Shown here piece by piece: positions 61,489-64,000 of a stretch of 64,000 nt of DNA. The notes beneath the pieces are model-generated. The model saw nothing but the letters and a program-made list of their open reading frames with translations, did not search any database and was not told the origin of the DNA. This DNA is from Ehretia macrophylla (Eukaryota; Streptophyta; Magnoliopsida; Boraginales; Ehretiaceae): NCBI GenBank assembly GCA_037974665.1, contig CM075769.1:22470139-22534138 (forward strand), in the 5' to 3' direction. The first letter of the stretch is position 1; each line of letters begins with the position of its first letter. The translations under genes and the position numbers were made by a program.

Positions 61489-64000
61489 TGTGACATCCGA
61501 GAACATTACTGTATTTTTATAAACTGTTGCATTCACTATTTGTGCATTTTAACTGTGAAATTACTTGTTGCACTCTTGGTTACTATTCATTGCATTTTTC
61601 AACTACGTATTTTCTTCGAATTAGCATTTTTTATAAACTATATTAATTATTTGAGGAATGATAAAAATGTGCATTTGAGCGATTAGTGTTAGGAGCAATC
61701 GTTTAGGAAATGTTTTAGTGGATCGGGTGAATAGTAAAACATGTAGTAACGGGCAATATGAAACTAATTGTATGGGAATAGATTTAAGTAGGCTTTATAA
61801 TTCATTTTGACTCATTTTTATTGTCAATACCACATATTAATATAGCATATATTAAACATATATACATAATACACATTTTGCATACAACACAACTCAAAAA
61901 CAATTTAGAAAATACCCTCTATGTCCCTTGCCAAACCCGACAACAGCTAGGAAGGAAATGAGAGAATTTTTGCTCACCAAATCTTGATTTCAAGTGCTAC
62001 CAAGCAAGGAGCAAGTGGTTTTGAGGGTTTACTAGCTTCTTATTAGCTCCTACGCGCTTTTGGTGAGGGATTTTGCACTCTTTTTGTGAATTCAAAGTTG
62101 ATGCTATATTATGTAATTTCTAGATTTATTGCTAATGGCTTGAGATATGATTCAATCTTGCTTTATAAGTCACATACATGTTGTAGAGACCATATTTATG
62201 CAATTTTTTAGCTTTTTAAATGGTTAAATTTGATTGTTTGATTGTAAGGCATAAATAGTGACGAAATTTTAGGATTTTGAGAAAATGTGCCTTATAGCTT
62301 AATTCAATGCTTTAATTAGGTTCTTTAAATGTTAATTAAGGTAGATTAATGACCCCGTGAGGTTTAATTGCTCGAAACTTAGCTAAAACATGAAATTGGC
62401 GACTTTTAGAAAAGGGATTTCAGGTGTATTGCCAATCCGGGTTAATTTGGGCATCACATTTGGTATTCTTAGGCTATGTAGGTGCTAGATATGCTTTTCT
62501 AACTCTCGGTTGAGTTCCGGTTAGGGTACGTGTAGTACAAACTCACAAAGGGGCAATTGGGGCTTTTGTAGTAATCGCGGGTAATTGGGTAATTTCGAGG
62601 ATCCTAGGGGTGCCATAAGGAGTAATTAGAAGTACGGTATAGCTCACTCGTGCAACTAGAACATTACCTTTTGTTTTACAATCAAATAGCTTAAGTTACA
62701 AAGGGGGAAAAGTGGAAATTTGGTTGTTTTGCACATCTATAGTCTTGGAAATGCTTATTATGTGTTTAAATGTAGTTTTAAGTTAATTGTGCGCTTTTGG
62801 TAAAGTTTTGTGAAAAATATGTTAATGACCCTTTTGTATTCATTTAGTTAATTTCATGCTAATGCTTATGTTTTGACTGTTTTCGAGGGCAACCTACTTT
62901 GTTGACCCTTCTGTGTGTTATTGCTCTATTTTATTGTTATATTGTCATTGGCTTGAATTCATTGCATAGTAGTTGCGCAATCATAGTGTTAGGGGTGGAT
63001 GTATTGGATATCGGCTGGGCGGCAGCGGATTTGCCAGTGGATATTCGATCTTCGTGCTCTAGTCCCTCACTTGACTGGTCCGGAGATTTTCAGGGGGTGT
63101 TGGGTCGTAGAATTCTCAGGGTACATTCGGATTGCACTCACTGGAGTGATTGGGGTTATGCTGGCACATTGATCGAGGTTCAATGATCGAGGTTCGTGGT
63201 TCGTGGTTCGTGATTGAAGATCAAGTGAATTCTGTAGTGTTGGGGTTAAAGTGAATCGTATCCTTTTTAATGTGTGGTAACTTGTCATTTACATTTCTCT
63301 TTTGTTGTTTAAATGTTTTATTTGTGTTAATTGTTGCATTGCACGCCCTGGTAGACTATATACCTCACTGGGTAATTGTGGTTACTCATACCTTGCTAAC
63401 ATGTTTCAGGTGGTGCTAAGATTGAACCCTAGCTGGTTGTGGTTGAAAGAGAGGAGGAAGATGTGCAGGCTGAGCAGTTACCCTGTTTGATGTGTACTAT
63501 TTGATTGAGGTGGATGTGTTTTTGTTAGACTATGTGAAGATTACTTGTATTATATTATGTCCTATTTTGGAGCCTATGGGCTCATATATATATTTGTGCA
63601 GTTGTAAGCTTGTAAGTTAGAGGGATGTAGTATGACATGGGTAACTGTGGCATGTAATAACTTATAACTCTACTTCTTGCTTTGTTGTGTGCTTGGGGTG
63701 TAAATGCAATGATTGAATGGTTAGTTTAAATTATAAGAATGTTTAATTGATAACATCGAGTGGTATGATAAGAGGATAAAGCTAAAGACTCTAGGATTAT
63801 TGATTGCATGCATGTATGTATTTATTATGTCTTGTATTACTTAAGGCTCGGATGGCCTTGAAGCTGGAAAATAGTTAGAGTTGGAGTTGTTGAAGTTCTA
63901 ATTTTGTACTGTGGTTTATTTGATGTTTGCTAGTAACCAAAATGTCCACGGTACAAAAGTGACTCTGTCCGTTTGTCGGGTCTGGACTTAACCTTTTAGC
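61489..64000 (+). repeat. 3' LTR of right chromovirus, truncated by window end
   Basis: Starts TGTGACATCCGAG and follows the 5' LTR (51717-54247) to the last base shown, just before the expected GGGGTTGGGTCGGGGCGTGACA-type end. The small open frames inside it are non-coding. Confidence 0.92.

Larger units (their letters stand above)
35035..64000. repeat. Right arm of giant inverted duplication
   Basis: Reverse-complement partner of 1723-31430, truncated by the window end inside the chromovirus 3' LTR. It contains two insertions missing from the left arm: the 37902-42721 segment with a Harbinger element, and the solo LTR at 55834-58028. It lacks the left arm's gypsy element and its solo LTR. 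Divergence from the left arm is about 5-7% except at about 42.7-48.6 kb, which is nearly identical. Confidence 0.9.
48072..64000 (+). mobile_element. CACTA (En/Spm-type) transposon, right copy, interrupted, partial
   Basis: Begins CCCTACAAAAAAATTAGAA at 48072, has the same subterminal motifs and tandem array as the left copy, then the first gene exons (51447-51716), where the chromovirus is inserted. The remainder lies beyond the window. The altered CCCTA start is shared by both arms, so it predates the duplication or was homogenised. Confidence 0.7.
51717..64000 (+). mobile_element. Ty3/gypsy chromovirus (Tekay/Del-like), right copy
   Basis: 5' LTR 51717-54247, damaged PBS, gag, pol with protease through chromodomain, PPT, and 3' LTR from 61489, cut by the window end (about 20 bp short by comparison). 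It sits at the same base of the CACTA exon as the left element; the bases before it, GCCCG, are the complement of the left flank CGGGC. A solo LTR interrupts gag-pol at 55834-58028. Many stops. Confidence 0.9.

Noticed and set aside
1-64000. tRNA, rRNA, microRNA or organellar inserts
   Set aside because: Only tRNA-Met-complementary primer sites were seen; no cloverleaf, rRNA core or plastid/mitochondrial gene was recognised by eye. A tRNAscan or Infernal run would settle it.

Overview
The window is plant nuclear DNA, AT-rich and mostly transposable elements. The evidence is intron-bearing genes, Ty3/gypsy chromovirus, Ty1/copia, CACTA, PIF/Harbinger and LINE sequences, and a plant-specific DUF506 gene. 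A flowering plant, probably a eudicot, is likely; the species cannot be told from the sequence.

The dominant structure is a giant imperfect palindrome. The left arm runs from about 1.72 to 31.43 kb. The right arm runs from about 35.03 kb to past the window end at 64 kb. A roughly 3.6 kb spacer of LTR sequence separates them. From outside inward, each arm carries: (1) exons of a CACTA (En/Spm-type) element split by a long-LTR chromovirus; (2) the CACTA subterminal region, with four or five tandem units of about 510 bp, ending in a CACTA-like terminus; (3) an intact two-exon DUF506 gene; (4) a LINE 3' tail; (5) a copia LTR with its primer binding site; (6) the start of another gypsy LTR. The two DUF506 genes (19710-20931 plus, 45740-46965 minus) converge on the centre and encode the same 305-residue protein.

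Insertions private to one arm post-date the duplication, and the other arm often preserves the empty site. In the left arm these are a gypsy solo LTR (10597-13103, TSD ATCAA) and a deleted gypsy element (25578-30169, TSD TAGTT). In the right arm they are a solo LTR (55834-58028, TSD ACTAC/ACTAT) and a Harbinger element (38133-42484, TSD TTA) inside a 4.8 kb segment missing from the left arm.

Arm-to-arm divergence is uneven. Outer and inner parts differ by about 5-7% by eye. The block holding the DUF506 gene (about 18.1-23.95 kb and 42.7-48.6 kb) is nearly identical, non-coding sequence included. This fits local gene conversion between the arms. An assembly join of two haplotypes at related LTRs is the main alternative and must be excluded with spanning long reads.

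The DUF506 pair is the only apparently functional host gene content. No tRNA, rRNA, CRISPR or bacterial-type operon was seen.
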